64,000 bases of DNA from Ridgeia piscesae (lineage: Eukaryota; Annelida; Polychaeta; Sabellida; Siboglinidae): assembly GCA_025642075.2 (NCBI GenBank), contig JAODUO010000116.1:403501-467500 (forward strand), written 5' to 3'. Both the position numbers and the translations under genes were made by a program. Shown piece by piece: positions 50,261 through 63,898 of the stretch; within the stretch, counting starts at the first letter, position 1; each line of letters starts with the position of its first letter. Under the pieces are notes generated by a model. It did not search any database, had not been told where the DNA came from, and saw only the letters and a list, made by a program, of their open reading frames with translations.

Positions 50261-51206
50261 TATCGTACAATAACTAATATGGATGTATGCACATTTGGGA
50301 ATAACAAGGTATTTTGTTGACATATGTATTAAAGTATATTCCCGTGGAAGGGCGGACCCATGGGCCCAGGGGTTTTAGAAATGCTTTTTTATGTCCAAAT
50401 TTTTTTTCTCAAACAAAAATATAGTAAGTGACTGACCATCATAATCCAAGTATAAACAATTTGCATCCTTTTGGGTGTTTTGTTTAAAAAAAACCGCATA
50501 TTTGAAAGAGACCCCTTCATATCCCACCCATGGCTTTTCATTCTGTCGCCACCAAATGGTGCATTTAAAAAAATGCATGGAATGAACAGCTGAACTATAT
50601 GTTGTAAATGTAACAAATTGGACATTTTAAAAGTTTGGTAGGCTGTAAAATTGTTAACCAGGTGGGGGAGGCGACATCCACCAGACATGGTTTCTAAAAA
50701 TAGTTTTGGCCAACAACATGTTGTATTTGACTGAACACACATACTTTATTGATTATTCTTAGAGACGCCAAGCTGAACATGTTCAAGTGTAAAAAATAAA
50801 ACGAGTGGGAAGGATAACATATATTATTCACGCCTCTCACATGTGTAAATGTCTGGTTTCATATACCAGTATTGCTTCTTTTCAGGGATTTTATTTATAA
50901 AATGTCAACTCGTCGGAAAAGAAAGAAACACACCGCTCACATTAACCCTCAGTATTCTTTTTCGGCAACAGAAAAATCAGCATATTAATTGCTTAAAACA
51001 CATTACTTTACTTTTAAGTGAAATTATAAAAAGGTCATCGTAGTACAAAGTAGTTCAAACAGAAGAAAAAGGAGATCACTCCTTTGCCCACCGTATGGAC
51101 AACTTATTTTATTTATGAATTGATCAATAACAAAAACAGAATCTAAGTGCTACCATATTGTTAGGCCTACCTATACAAATATGTTTATTTCAAGATACAC
51201 TCACCC
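50261..51206. other. Non-coding sequence upstream of PPP4R4
   Basis: No gene is supported. A GGGCGGACCCATGGGCCC patch near 50351 and T/A runs resemble an old transposable element, but I found no termini. A 28-residue basic frame (50901-50987, + strand) after a good acceptor is probably chance. Confidence 0.4.
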
Positions 51207-51248
51207 TCAGACTTTCATTCTGGTTATCAGCTGCGTACGATTTCAACT
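51207..51248 (-). CDS. Candidate 14-codon minus-strand exon of unknown gene
   Basis: TTAATATTGCAG acceptor and GTGAGT donor bracket 42 bp encoding LKSYAADNQNESLR; the other two frames hit a TGA. It lies 1.5 kb upstream of the PPP4R4 start codon. It could be a 5' exon of PPP4R4 or the end of a separate upstream gene. The stretch 51249-51520 upstream also shows weak coding potential. Confidence 0.35.
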
Positions 51249-51541
51249 GCAATATTAAAAAGTATTGTTTCACGTTTCAGCATCATTGTAATTTTTAACA
51301 TTAAATATAGCCACAATGGTAACGGGAAACACCTCCTCCATGGCCTTCGGCTGATAACCGCTTCTCGCGTTTGTCGAACGTATCAGTATAGATCTAAAAC
51401 TAACATTGTCACTCTTCGTGATTGAAGAGGCATGCACATAGGCCCTATTTTCTTCATACGAACACATTGCTGCTGTTTGTCTGGTAACCGCCCGAAGGTG
51501 GTGTTTGTAATGTCAGACTAAACGGTGTCACCTTCTTTTCG

Positions 51542-51727
51542 ATGGGTTTTCTTCCAGCGCCCACGTCTCTTGTCCGGAGTTTCCAGAGACATATTCCCGG
51601 AAATCAACCACAGCATCATTCATGATGGTGGTGACATTCGCCGTATGGCATGTTACAAACAGAGAGGAACATTCTCCATAAAAGGGAAACCATTGAAGGA
51701 GAAGTTCTGCATAAGTCTCAAAATGTA
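51542..51727 (+). CDS. Ambiguous coding island, open on both strands
   Basis: On the + strand TTTTCTTCCAG is a good acceptor, followed by RPRLLSGVSRDIFPEINH and later RRMACYKQRGTF to a TAG stop, resembling a terminal exon. The minus strand is also open over the same interval. I cannot choose between the strands and recognise no family. Confidence 0.2.
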
Positions 51728-52880
<1,153 letters not shown>

Positions 52881-53733
52881 GGGCGGGGGGCACGACACAA
52901 AACACACACATACATACATAAAAACCAACCGGGGTATGGGGAAAATAAAGTACTAATGAAAAAATTTTTTAGGTTTTTTCAGGGGGTTTAAAAAAAGATT
53001 ACATAAGCTGTCAAAGTAAGAAATTAATAGAAACATGACACAATACTAAAGAAACACGAACCCATAGCCCCTACATAATGTCCACCTAAAACCGACCACC
53101 ATATTTCGTGCGCAACATATCTAACCTACAGACAAGGAACACGACACACACCAACACTCAATCACTTACTCTGATTAAATAGTAATTCGTTCTTTACCAT
53201 GATCGATGAGTCACGTACCGCTCGACATTCAACAAGTAACTTCATAACTTGTATAGTGGCTCTAAATTCACTACAGGAAGAATGGAAAACCGACTAAATA
53301 TATTGCTTTGGTTACTTACAATGTGGAGCTAGACTTGGGTCAAGCAAACGGGCAACGACTATTTTGCATCCTTGTTTTGATATATCAATAGCCGTTATCC
53401 ATCACGCACATTATAATGATGACGTTTTCGTTGCCCTGTCACCTCCTGGGCTGCAGGGTGCTTATCTCCTACGGCAGATGTGGAGAATTACTCCAGACTG
53501 GGTAACTTAATCGTATTTGAATGATGACAATTTTGTTTTGTCAAAGTGTAGGATTGGGTGGAATTGCTACACAGACATTACTATATCTTCTGCACTTTGT
53601 CAGTATCTGAATCAGGCGGCCAGTTATTGGCCCTGAGTTTCACTTCCTCCTGATTGAGGACATATAAGTCTTACATCCCTTGGTGCCTCCCCATGCTACG
53701 CCACTGAGCGGTTCGATCACCTTTTTACTATGT
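52881..53733. other. Unique sequence between two microsatellites
   Basis: No exon or repeat recognised; AT-rich with a few CpG-containing patches. Confidence 0.4.
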
Positions 53734-53970
53734 CTACATTATGGCGAAATCTAGGCTTAGTCTAAGTGTTGCCACCTGGTTGCGGGAATCGACGTCGGCT
53801 GGCACTGGATCCGACGTAGACCTACCAAACACAGCGTCTAAACTCATCTTCTGCTGCTGGGTGTAAAAACGAACGGAAAGTTGGAACGCGTACTCAGCCT
53901 GACGCCAGTGGATGGGGTGGTAGGACTCCAGCCGGTCGAGCTCCGTCGGAATCCGGACAAAAGTGTCCAT
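53734..53970 (-). CDS. Candidate coding exon of unknown minus-strand gene
   Basis: An open minus-strand frame encodes MDTFVRIPTELDRLESYHP, then WRQAEYAFQLSVRFYTQQQ, with very high GC at third positions in an AT-rich region, like the PPP4R4 exons. It runs to a TAG at 53734-53736. Possible internal donors are GTAGGT after AVF (phase 1) and GTGGCA after SRNQ (phase 0, compatible with the 51207-51248 exon). The frame extends upstream into the neighbouring repeat, so the 5' end is unknown. No family recognised. Confidence 0.35.
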   Translation of the reverse strand: MDTFVRIPTELDRLESYHPIHWRQAEYAFQLSVRFYTQQQKMSLDAVFGRSTSDPVPADVDSRNQVATLRLSLDFAIM

Positions 53971-54032
53971 CCGACAACGAACACAAAAGCCAGTCTCATG
54001 CCCACGTATCACACGAAGACAAGGAAACATCG

Positions 54033-54893
<861 letters not shown>

Positions 54894-55647
54894 TTTACAA
54901 TCTCATACTGGTTGCCGTGCTAGATACAGGTTAAACGTTTACAACAATGGGATGAAATGTATTGTCTTTCTTCCCTGCAGATGGCGCAGGCACTAAATAG
55001 TGACGAGAACTAAACACAATAGTCCACTAGGTGGCGCCTCTCAATTCGGGACTGGCATAAAAGGGAAACGAAAGCTGTTCTCCACCTGAGAAAACTAACC
55101 ATTGTTGTTACAATCACACCTTTAGCGTGGGTGTCTAAATCAGAATGCAGTCTCACCGTGGTATTTTTTTACTGAATGATAACACGAAGACTCTCATCTT
55201 GATGATGACGTAGCGACTGGGCCCAAAGCCTGACATAGGCTATTTCACGTCTTGCCACAACTCAAGTTGAACAGTTTACAACATGTAGGGGTAATATTAT
55301 TGTCAGGTTTTGTGGAGATCTGAAAGATAGGCAAATAATTAACAAACTAAAATTGCAGAATATGTAATCACAGATGCGGAGAGAGCAACTACGTCAAATA
55401 CCCCATTTGTCCTACGACCGCAGTGAAAAAATTGGTGCAGCCTAATACATTAACACATGTTAGGTAATGCATATCAATTAAGACTTACGCCAGGAACTAA
55501 GACGAATCCACAAGTGCTATGGTCACCACAACAGCAATCACAGAAGTCCCCTTTATCGATATTCTTCATTCCGATGTCCAATGATGTCACGACACATAGA
55601 AACATAAAGAAAACATAATTAATAGCTAGAACAATTTGATTACGTTT
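54894..55647. other. Unique spacer with a CTCF-type motif
   Basis: No gene recognised. It lies between two large repeat arrays and contains the CTCF consensus match at 55024-55038. Confidence 0.4.
55024..55038 (+). promoter_or_regulatory. CTCF consensus match
   Basis: CCACTAGGTGGCGCC fits the vertebrate CTCF core CCASYAGRKGGCRSY at all 15 positions. CTCF and its motif are broadly conserved in bilaterians. Occupancy is inference. Confidence 0.5.
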
Positions 55648-57695
55648 ATTTCTGCGTCCTCTTCTGGGTCCTCTTTTGTGTCATATGTTTGGTTCTCTTC
55701 TGCGTCCCCTTTTGTGTCATGTGTTTGGTTCTCTTCCGCGTCATCTTTTGTGTCATATGTTTGGTTCTCTTCTGCGTCCTCTTTTTTGTCATGTGTTTGG
55801 TTCTCTTCCGCGTCCTCTTTTGTGTCATATGTTTGGTTCTCTTCTGCGTCCTCTTTTTTGTCATGTGTTTGGTCCTCTTCTGCGTCATCTTTTGTGTCAT
55901 ATGTTTGTTTCTCTTCTGCGTCCTCTTTTTTGTCATGTGTTTGGTTCTCTTCTGCGTCCTCTTTTGTGTCATATGTTTGGTTCTCTTCTGCGTCCCCTTT
56001 TGTGTCATGTGTTTGGTTCTCTTCCGCGTCATCTTTTGTGTCATATGTTTGTTTCTCTTCTGCGTCCTCTTTTTTGTCATGTGTTTGGTCCTCTTCCGCG
56101 TCATCTTTTGTGTCATATGTTTGGTTCTCTTCTGCGTCCCCTTTTATGTCATATGTTTGGATCTCTTCTGCGTCCTCTTTTTGTCATGTGTTTGGTTCTC
56201 TTCCGCGTCATCTTTTGTGTCATATGTTTGGTTCTCTTCTGCGTCCCCTTTTGTGTCATATGTTTGGATCTCTTCTGCGTCCTCTTTTGTGTCATGTGTT
56301 TGGTTCTCTTCTGCGTCCCCTTTTGTGTCATGTGTTTGGTTCTCTTCTGCGTCCTCTTTTGTGTCATATGTTTGGTTCTCTCCTGCATCCTCTTTTGTGT
56401 CATATATTTGGTTCTCTTCTGCCTCCTCTTTTGTGTCATATGTTTGGTTCTCTTCTGCATCCTCTTTTGTGTCATATATTTGGTTCTCTTCTGCGTCCTC
56501 TTTGGCGTCATATGTCTGGTTCTCTTCTGCGTCCTCTTTTGTGTCATATGTTTGGTTCTCTTCTTCGTCATCTTTTGTGTCATGTGTTTGGTTCTCTTCT
56601 GCGTCATCTTTTGTGTCATACGTTTGTTTCTCTCCTGCATCCTCTTTTGTGTCATATATTTGGTTCTCTTCTGCGTCCTCTTTGTGTCATATGTTTGGTT
56701 CTCTTCTGCGTCCTCTTTTGGGTCATATGTTTGGTTCTCTTCTGCGTCCTCTTTTGGGTCATATGTTTGGTTCTCTTCTGCGTCCTCTTTGTGTCATATG
56801 TTTGGTTCTCTTCTGCGTCCTCTTTTGTGTCATATATTTGGTTCTCTTCTGCGTCCTCTTTTGTATCATGTGTTTGGTTCTCTTCTGCGTCCTCTTTTGT
56901 GTCAAATGTTTGGTTCTCTTCTGCGTCCTCTTTTGTGTCATATGTTTGGTTCTCTTCTGCGTCCTCTTTGTGTCATATATTTGATTATTTTCTGTGTCCT
57001 CTTTTGTGTCATATGTTTGGTTCTCTTCTGCGTCCTCTTTTGTGTCATATATTTGGTTCTCTTCTGCGTCCTCTTTGTGTCATATATTTGATTATTTTCT
57101 GTGTACTCTTTTGTGTCATATGTTTGGTTCTCTTCTGCGTCCTCTTTTGTGTCATATATTTGGTTCTCTTCTGCGTCCTCTTTTGTGTCATATGTTTGGT
57201 TCTCTTCTGCGTCCTCTTTTGTATCATATGTTTGGTTCTCTTCTGGGTCCTCTTTTGTGTCATATGTTTAGTTCTCTTCTGCGTCCTCTTTTGTGTCATA
57301 TTTTTGATTCTCTTCTGCGTCCTCTTTTGTGTCATATACTTGGTTCTCTTCTGCGTCCTCTTTTGTATCACATGTTTAGTTCTCTTCTGCGTCCTGTTTT
57401 GTGTCATGTGTTTGGTTCTCTTCTGCGTCCTCTTTTGTGTCATATATTTGGTTATCTTCTGCGTCCTCTTCGGTGTCCGCTTCAGTGTCCTCTCCTGCAT
57501 CCTCTTCTGCTCCATATTATGCGTCCGCATCATTTATGTCATGTGTTTGGTTCTCTTCTGTGTCCTCTTCTATTCCATCTTATGCGTCCTCTCCAGTATC
57601 ATGTTCTGCGTCCTCTTCGGTGTCCTCTCCAGTGTCCTCTTCCAGGTCTTTTTCAGTGTCTATTTCTGTTTCCCCTTCTACGTCCTCTTCTGGGT
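55648..57695. repeat. 2-kb hierarchical minisatellite (12-bp, 36-bp, 72-bp)
   Basis: About 56 units of 36 bp, each made of three related 12-mers: TTCTCTTCTGCG, TCCTCTTTTGTG and TCATATGTTTGG. In the left part, units alternate between TCATATG and TCATGTG types, giving a 72-bp dimer; further right TCATATG alternates with TCATATA. From about 57465 the 36-bp order dissolves into irregular 12-mers. Five units lack one T in the T-run. All three + frames and two minus frames lack stops in the consensus, so long frames here (up to 751 codons) are not evidence of a gene. Confidence 0.95.
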
Positions 57696-58997
57696 CACAT
57701 CAGCTGAAACACAAACAACACTTAAGAATTTCGATCGATACACCGCCTTCTTGTGTCCACTGTCGTCTCGGCTGATGCACTGTATCCAAAACATATGGCA
57801 AAATACAGGGCAGGTCCCGTCACTCTGGGTAGTGTCTATTTCCCATTACCAGTGGCAGCCGGAACAATTGCGCCAAGGAGTATCTATGTAGGGCAGGGTC
57901 GACTAGTCCGTGCTGTTTCATCTACGTCTTCGATTACGGCTACATTTTCATCCGTCGTTAAGAGCTCATATATTAATTTAACATGTAACAATATAACAAG
58001 GTGTTAAAACATGTATGCATCGTCATGTGAAACGTTGCTGGAGAGCCTGCATTCTCCAACACACGTTATATTAAAAATAATAATGATAACGCACTGAAAT
58101 ATGGCAACCGAAAGTCGTGCAATTAAAATATCTACTGTGTCTGCAATAGGCCGTGGTGTGACGTAGCCCTTCGCGACCGTGACGTCATACAACCGAAAGG
58201 TAACGTAAAGACTTTTACTAAGAACTTTGAAAGTAAAAGTAATTTGACACTATTTGTTATTTATCTTTGTGTGTTGTTGAGTGATAGAACACAACAACTG
58301 TGCACTTAGCTTTGCCCGCTGTCGGAACTGTTCGGCGTCGCCTTGCTGTTGCCGCAACTGTAGTCAACTTGACGTATCGTACGGCGTACAATGTCTTCGT
58401 TGTCGTTGAACACGCTCAAAATGTCGCAACCATTTCAAGTGTTTCAACAGACGTACCTCTCAGTTGTGCATGCAGGGTCGATCTCATGTTGGCATTGAAA
58501 ACCGATACGTAAGGTAAATGAAGGAATACAGCGGCGTCTCGCGAGCTCCGCGCTTCCCTTCGATCGTTCGCCACGGATACTGGAAACTTATCTGCTGGTG
58601 AAATTCACCAGACACGGAAGAGAATGTCTTCTTACCATATTGCACGATTAATAGGGTGCCGATTCTCATTACCGATCATCGCTTTTCAGACATTCCTCTG
58701 CCGAACTGTTCGTGACATCACCACTCGGAGGGAAGAATTACGTCACGCTATTATTACTTTGCGAAAGTTACATGGCGGCCGCACTATCCCACAACATTAA
58801 GTATTCAATAATTAAATTGAGGCATAACAGCCAGCTAACGGAAGCTAACAGTATATTATGTAATAGTAAATGTGAAACGAACCAGATTTGTTTCTATGAT
58901 AATTGTCCTGGTACGCAGCGCCGTGTGGTCTCGTGATTGGCTGACCTCCGAACTATAGCCGCCGTGGTTAGGTGTTTTGCATTACTGTTACATATTG

Positions 58998-58998
<1 letters not shown>
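57696..58998. other. CpG-richer non-repetitive region
   Basis: Several CpG-rich patches (57730-57960, 58140-58200, 58310-58600 and 58700-58800) include a CRE palindrome TGACGTCA at 58180-58187. There is an 8-bp-arm palindrome CTGGTGAA-A-TTCACCAG at 58595-58611 and a + strand ATGGCGGCCGC at 58772. Short open frames exist but none is convincing; a promoter of an unseen gene is possible. Confidence 0.35.

Positions 58999-59090
<92 letters not shown>
58999..59090. repeat. (TA)n microsatellite
   Basis: About 90 bp of uninterrupted TA dinucleotides ending in AAAAA. Confidence 0.97.
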
Positions 59091-59095
<5 letters not shown>

Positions 59096-59644
59096 CACAT
59101 GTGATACAGTTGTGACTGTATGGTGTCTATGCTTATGGTGATATCGGATTCAGGGAAATGTAATTTTTGATTGATACTTTGGCTATCAACCACCGCATAG
59201 TGATTATATAGTATGACGGTTCTGAGGCGCCTCGCTGAGTCGGCAAAATATGTTTCGACGGAAACATTACACTGACATTGGAATTAGCCTTAACGAGCAG
59301 ATCAGTGGTTCTGGAATCCAGTTAGCATTGCTACCGGTGGGTGAACCTCGAGCAGGAATGAGTGCATCAAGGAGAAGGTGGTCTAAACATTGACGCAAAG
59401 GTCCTGAATTGAGGAAAAAGTTTCGACTAAAAGGAGACAGAATTTTGCCAAAGGGCCCAATTACCTCTGGCATGTGGATTCGTACGATAAACGAAAGCGT
59501 GTTCGTCTGACTATTAGGCCTATCTGGTTAGATTGCAACAACTGATACTAATCATACACGTCCGGACTGGCGGTGGTCGTCGTGGGGGGCTTCCCCCAAT
59601 ATATAGAATGGCAGAGTTTAGTCCGCTGCACCAATACTTTCTGG
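59091..59644. other. Unique sequence before the 85-bp satellite
   Basis: No gene or repeat recognised. Confidence 0.4.
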
Positions 59645-61256
59645 ATGTTGTAGACGTGTCGGTGAGTAACACCGGACTTACAACCTCCGAGAGTCAACTG
59701 CGTCACGTTGTCATAGATCCATTTGTAGTTTATTGTAGATGTATCGGTGAGTAACACCGGACTTACAACCTCCGAGAGTCAACTGCGTCACGTTGTCATA
59801 GATCCATTTGTAGTTTATTGTAGATGTATCGGTGAGTAACACCGGACTTACAACCTCCGAGAGTAAACTGCGTCACGTTGTCATAGATCCATTTGTAGTT
59901 TATTGTAGATGTATCGGTGAGTAACACCGGACTTACAACCTCCGAGAGTCAACTGCGTCACGTTGTCATAGATTCATTTGTAATTTATTGTAGATATGTC
60001 GGTGAGTAACACCAGACTTACAACCTCCGAGAGTAAACTGTGTCACGTTGTCATAGATCCATTTGTAATTTATTGTAGATGTGTCGGTGAGTAACACCGG
60101 ACTTACAACCTCCGAGAGTAAACTGTGTCACGTTGTCATAGATCCATTTGTAATTTATTGTAGATGTGTCGGTGAGTAACACCAGACTTACAACCTCCGA
60201 GAGTAAACTGTGTCACGTTGTCATAGATCCATTTGTAATTTATTGTAGATGTGTCGGTGAGTAACACCGGACTTACAACCTCCGAGAGTAAACTGCGTCA
60301 CGTTGTCATAGATCCATTTGTAATTTATTGTAGATGTGTCGGTGAGTAACACCGGACTTACAACCTCCGAGAGTAAACTGCGTCACGTTGTCATAGATCC
60401 ATTTGTAATTTATTGTAGATGTGTCGGTGAGTAACACCGGACTTACAACCTCCGAGAGTAAACTGCGTCACGTTGTCATAGATCCATTTGTAATTTATTG
60501 TAGATGTGTCGGTGAGTAACACCGGACTTACAACCTCCGAGAGTAAACTGCGTCACGTTGTCATAGATCCATTTGTAATTTATTGTAGATGTGTCGGTGA
60601 GTAACACCAGACTTACAACCTCCGAGAGTAAACTGCGTCACGTTGTCATAGATCCATTTGTAATTTATTGTAGATGTGTCGGTGAGTAACACCAGACTTA
60701 CAACCTCCGAGAGTAAACTGTGTCACGTTGTCATAGATCCATTTGTAATTTATTGTAGATATGTCGGTGAGTAACACCGGACTTACAACCTCCGAGAGTA
60801 AACTGTGTCACGTTGTCATAGATCCATTTGTAATTTATTGTAGATATGTCGGTGAGTAACACCGGACTTACAACCTCCGAGAGTAAACTGTGTCACGTTG
60901 TCATACATCCATTTGTAATTTATTGTAGATGTATCGGTGAGTAACACCGGACTTACAACTTCCGAGAGTAAACTGTGTCACGTTGTCATACATCCATTTG
61001 TAATTTATTGTAGATGTGTCGGTGAGTATCACCGGACTTACAACTTCCGAGAGTAAACTGTGTCACGTTGTCATAGATCCATTTGTAATTTATTGTAGAT
61101 GTGTCGGTGAGTAACACCGGACTTACAACTTCCGAGAGTAAACTGCGTCACGTTGTCATTGTAGTTTATTGTAGATGTATCGGTGAATATCACTAGACTT
61201 ACAACCTCCGAAAGTAAACTGTGTCACGTTATCATAGATCCATTTGTAATTTAGAG
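59645..61256. repeat. 85-bp satellite, about 19 copies
   Basis: The element GGTGAGTAACACC recurs exactly every 85 bp from 59661 to 61182; one late unit has a 9-bp deletion. Each unit also has ACTTACAACCTCCGAGAGT, TGYGTCACGTTGTCAT and CCATTTGTARTTTATTGTAG. Variants (CGTCA/TGTCA, CCGG/CCAG, TAGTTT/TAATTT, CATAG/CATAC) cluster in neighbouring units, as expected from local homogenisation. Each unit contains a donor-like GGTGAGT on + and GTAAGT on -. Confidence 0.97.
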
Positions 61257-61680
61257 ACATAATCGCGAAAATTTACGGGGGGAACTGAAGCAAAGCCCAC
61301 CAGTCCCACCGACATTCCAGGTACAGTTATCTCCTTTGCCCCTCTGTTCCCGCGTCTGTGCAACTTTCACATTCGTCATCTAACCCCGTCTTCAGAAGTC
61401 TTATCCAACCGCTCAGTAGAGTGTTGAATGCATATCTACCCCGTTATATAACCCGTTGAGCGACCCAGTTGTAGGTGGCACATGTCTCTCTTTTGTGATA
61501 TAGAACAACATGAAATTCGGCGTATGGAGTTCCACGTACAGTCTTTTGAAAGCATTGTACCTCCCCAAGTTCTTCAGCCAACGGGGACGATTTGTTTGGA
61601 AAAGTATAAATCTACGAACCATCCCAAGGGGCCCGCTATATCATATGCAAAATCTCAACTCGATACAAGCAAAACTTAAT
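61257..61680. other. Unique sequence after the satellite
   Basis: No gene recognised. Confidence 0.4.
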
Positions 61681-61717
61681 AGTTTTCATCTCCGTGAAAC
61701 TAACGGAGATGAAAACT
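61681..61717. other. Perfect 15-bp hairpin
   Basis: AGTTTTCATCTCCGT (61681-61695) and its exact reverse complement (61703-61717) are separated by seven bases. It ends 20 bases before an ATG that opens a candidate coding exon. Confidence 0.8.
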
Positions 61718-61736
61718 GAAGCTACGGCATTACGTC

Positions 61737-62016
61737 ATGTCACTTTCGTCGAGCAGTCGAAAGCGACACTTGTGTCTAATCGCGATTCAGCCGATTGCAT
61801 TGATTATCAAAGCAGAAAACGTGGAGAGTAGGCAAGAGTCGCTATTGAGAGAACCACCATTAAAGCGCGGACCGATGGTAGGTATTGCATGTTTATTTAC
61901 TTGTTTCTTCCTTTGTTTACTTTGGTCTCTCACAGCTGTGCCGCCATATTGATTTTGTTTTTGGATATAAAAACCTGCTTTGTGACATTTGTGTGGGAAA
62001 CGTTTTAAAGCGATAA
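61737..62016 (+). CDS. Candidate small two-exon gene (73 codons)
   Basis: ATG at 61737 opens MSLSSSSRKRHLCLIAIQP... ending PPLKRGPM at 61877, before a GTAGGT donor. After a strongly pyrimidine-rich 58-bp segment ending CTCTCACAG, frame-compatible sequence from 61936 encodes LCRHIDFVFGYKNLLCDICV to a TAA at 62014-62016. The exons look coding-like, but a 58-bp intron would be unusually short and no family is recognised. It may be a chance frame. Confidence 0.2.
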
Positions 62017-62715
62017 TGCCATCTAGTGAATATACAAGTAGTAAGCTCCCAAACCTATAACCACAATATTGCATCGACACAGCAAGTTTTAGTGTACCAG
62101 TTTTGTATATTTGGGACCTAACCCGGAACACAACAGAAGCGCCACACAGTGAAAAGAAACGAAACCAAACCTACTTCTATTCTAAAATATTGATCGGCAG
62201 ATGGAGCCACAATTACACAAGGTCCACTACAGGATACAGTGTACACCATGAAGTCGGTGATGGTGAAACCGACGTTGCCAATTCTTGATCTTGGAGAAGA
62301 CATTCTCTTAATTCTAGAATAAAAAATGGAAAGCTTTATGGCCGCAACATTGCATTTAATAAGCCAGACATAGAAATCGCAGCGTGAGTGCTGTGCAGAG
62401 GATACGAGCTTATGCAATACGTTCAAATAGGATTACCGCCTGCCAGTTTTCCGATGCATGTATGCAGACAGCTATATTTTCAAACACTTGTCACGCGCAT
62501 GCGTACAAATTCCCCTTGCCAATTGTCTTAGATATTTGAAACAAAGACTAACGAAAGACGAGGTGTATTCTGTCAATATTACATTTAATAACGGCGTCAG
62601 ACCGAACAATGAGGGTATCCTTGGATGGAATCAACACGGTGGCAAAAGGAGACGCACCAACCAATTGGATGACTCCCCTTGGAGTTTGCAGACGTCTTTT
62701 GTATTTAATGGAATA
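62017..62715. other. Unique sequence
   Basis: No gene or repeat recognised. Confidence 0.4.
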
Positions 62716-63436
62716 GGGCCTGCAAGTCTCGCGCGCGAAAACGAGGCTGGGGCAGTTGGGGGCAGGAGGTCCATAATTATACTCCATGTTAACATATAGG
62801 ACTTTGTTTTGTTTTGGTCGTAATAATCGAACTGTCCTGAAATAGCGTATTTCAGTTATATTGTCCGAAGGATTATTACAAGCAGAAGTAGTGGAACATT
62901 TTGCCGGTGACAATGATCACGGAAATCATGAATTTTAATCGATTATTATGGTGGTTGCCATGGCAATAGCGGCAAGTACTTGTGTTTGGCGATCTTGACT
63001 AATAATGAAGAGTGCCAGTTTTCGCGCAATACGACCTGTTTGGGCCAAACGTATACATGTGTTATGATTATGGGCATTTAGACAACTTGTCAGATATAAG
63101 TGCTTATCGAAACCACAACGTACAGCAATGTAAAACGCAAATCCCGTAAAAGACACATACAGCCTAGCATCGTGTCGATTATCTGCACTACGTAAATCGC
63201 TATGTGCCTATGATAGTGTGGTAAACTCAATATTAAATCGGACATTTAAGATAAGAAACGTATAACACAAGATATTTATGGACTGATTTTCCTAGTATTC
63301 ATCAGTCGGAAGCTACAACTGTCATCCATAGTTAGAATATTATGCTTGTGTCCAGTCCCCAATTAGTCTCGCTTAGTCCCCAATAAGCTCTAGTCGCGCG
63401 GAGTCACGCCATGTATCGTGACCCACTTGCAGGCCC
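62716..63436. mobile_element. Copy B of a ~0.7-kb TIR element, intact ends
   Basis: The left end GGGCCTGCAAGT is exactly inverted at the right end (ACTTGCAGGCCC, to 63436), and TA flanks both sides (62714-62715 and 63437-63438). Inner termini are GC-rich and partly complementary (CTCGCGCGCGA versus TCGCGCGGAGTC). A second, older copy is at 35541-36228. No transposase frame, so it is non-autonomous. I cannot assign the superfamily from the ends alone. Confidence 0.75.
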
Positions 63437-63898
63437 TATAGACACAAACTGACAAAAGGTGACATGGAACAGGAAGTATAGGGGATGGATAGGATGCTAC
63501 ATTATACAGATGATTACTTCCCGAAAGTGAATCGCACATAGATAGAAAATACAGTTTATATTAAGCGATAGCGGCGAACACATTCTTGGTAATGCAATGA
63601 CAAACAAAGAAAGCACATTGAAGATGATAAATACATGATTGTGAAGATCATACATGCATTTGACATTTGACATCAAGGCAATGCAAAAGGTAAGCTCTAC
63701 CATTCGTGTTGAAAAACTAAATTACATTTCAGTTTGGCTGTGAATCCAGCAACAAAAACAGAAACATTAACACTCTAAATAAAGATGTGTTGCAAATATA
63801 GTTTAAAAAGTAAAACATCACATACAACGAACACACAAAGAAGACTGACAAACATAGCATCAAGAAAAATATCGAAAAAAGGAAGTAGACACAGAAAG
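63437..63898. other. Unique sequence at the right edge
   Basis: No gene recognised. Confidence 0.4.

Noticed and set aside
55636..57891. A 751-codon + strand frame and long minus-strand frames through the 36-bp repeat
   Set aside because: The unit length is a multiple of three and its consensus lacks stops in five of six frames. The + frame changes peptide register at each single-base deletion, so openness is not evidence of selection.
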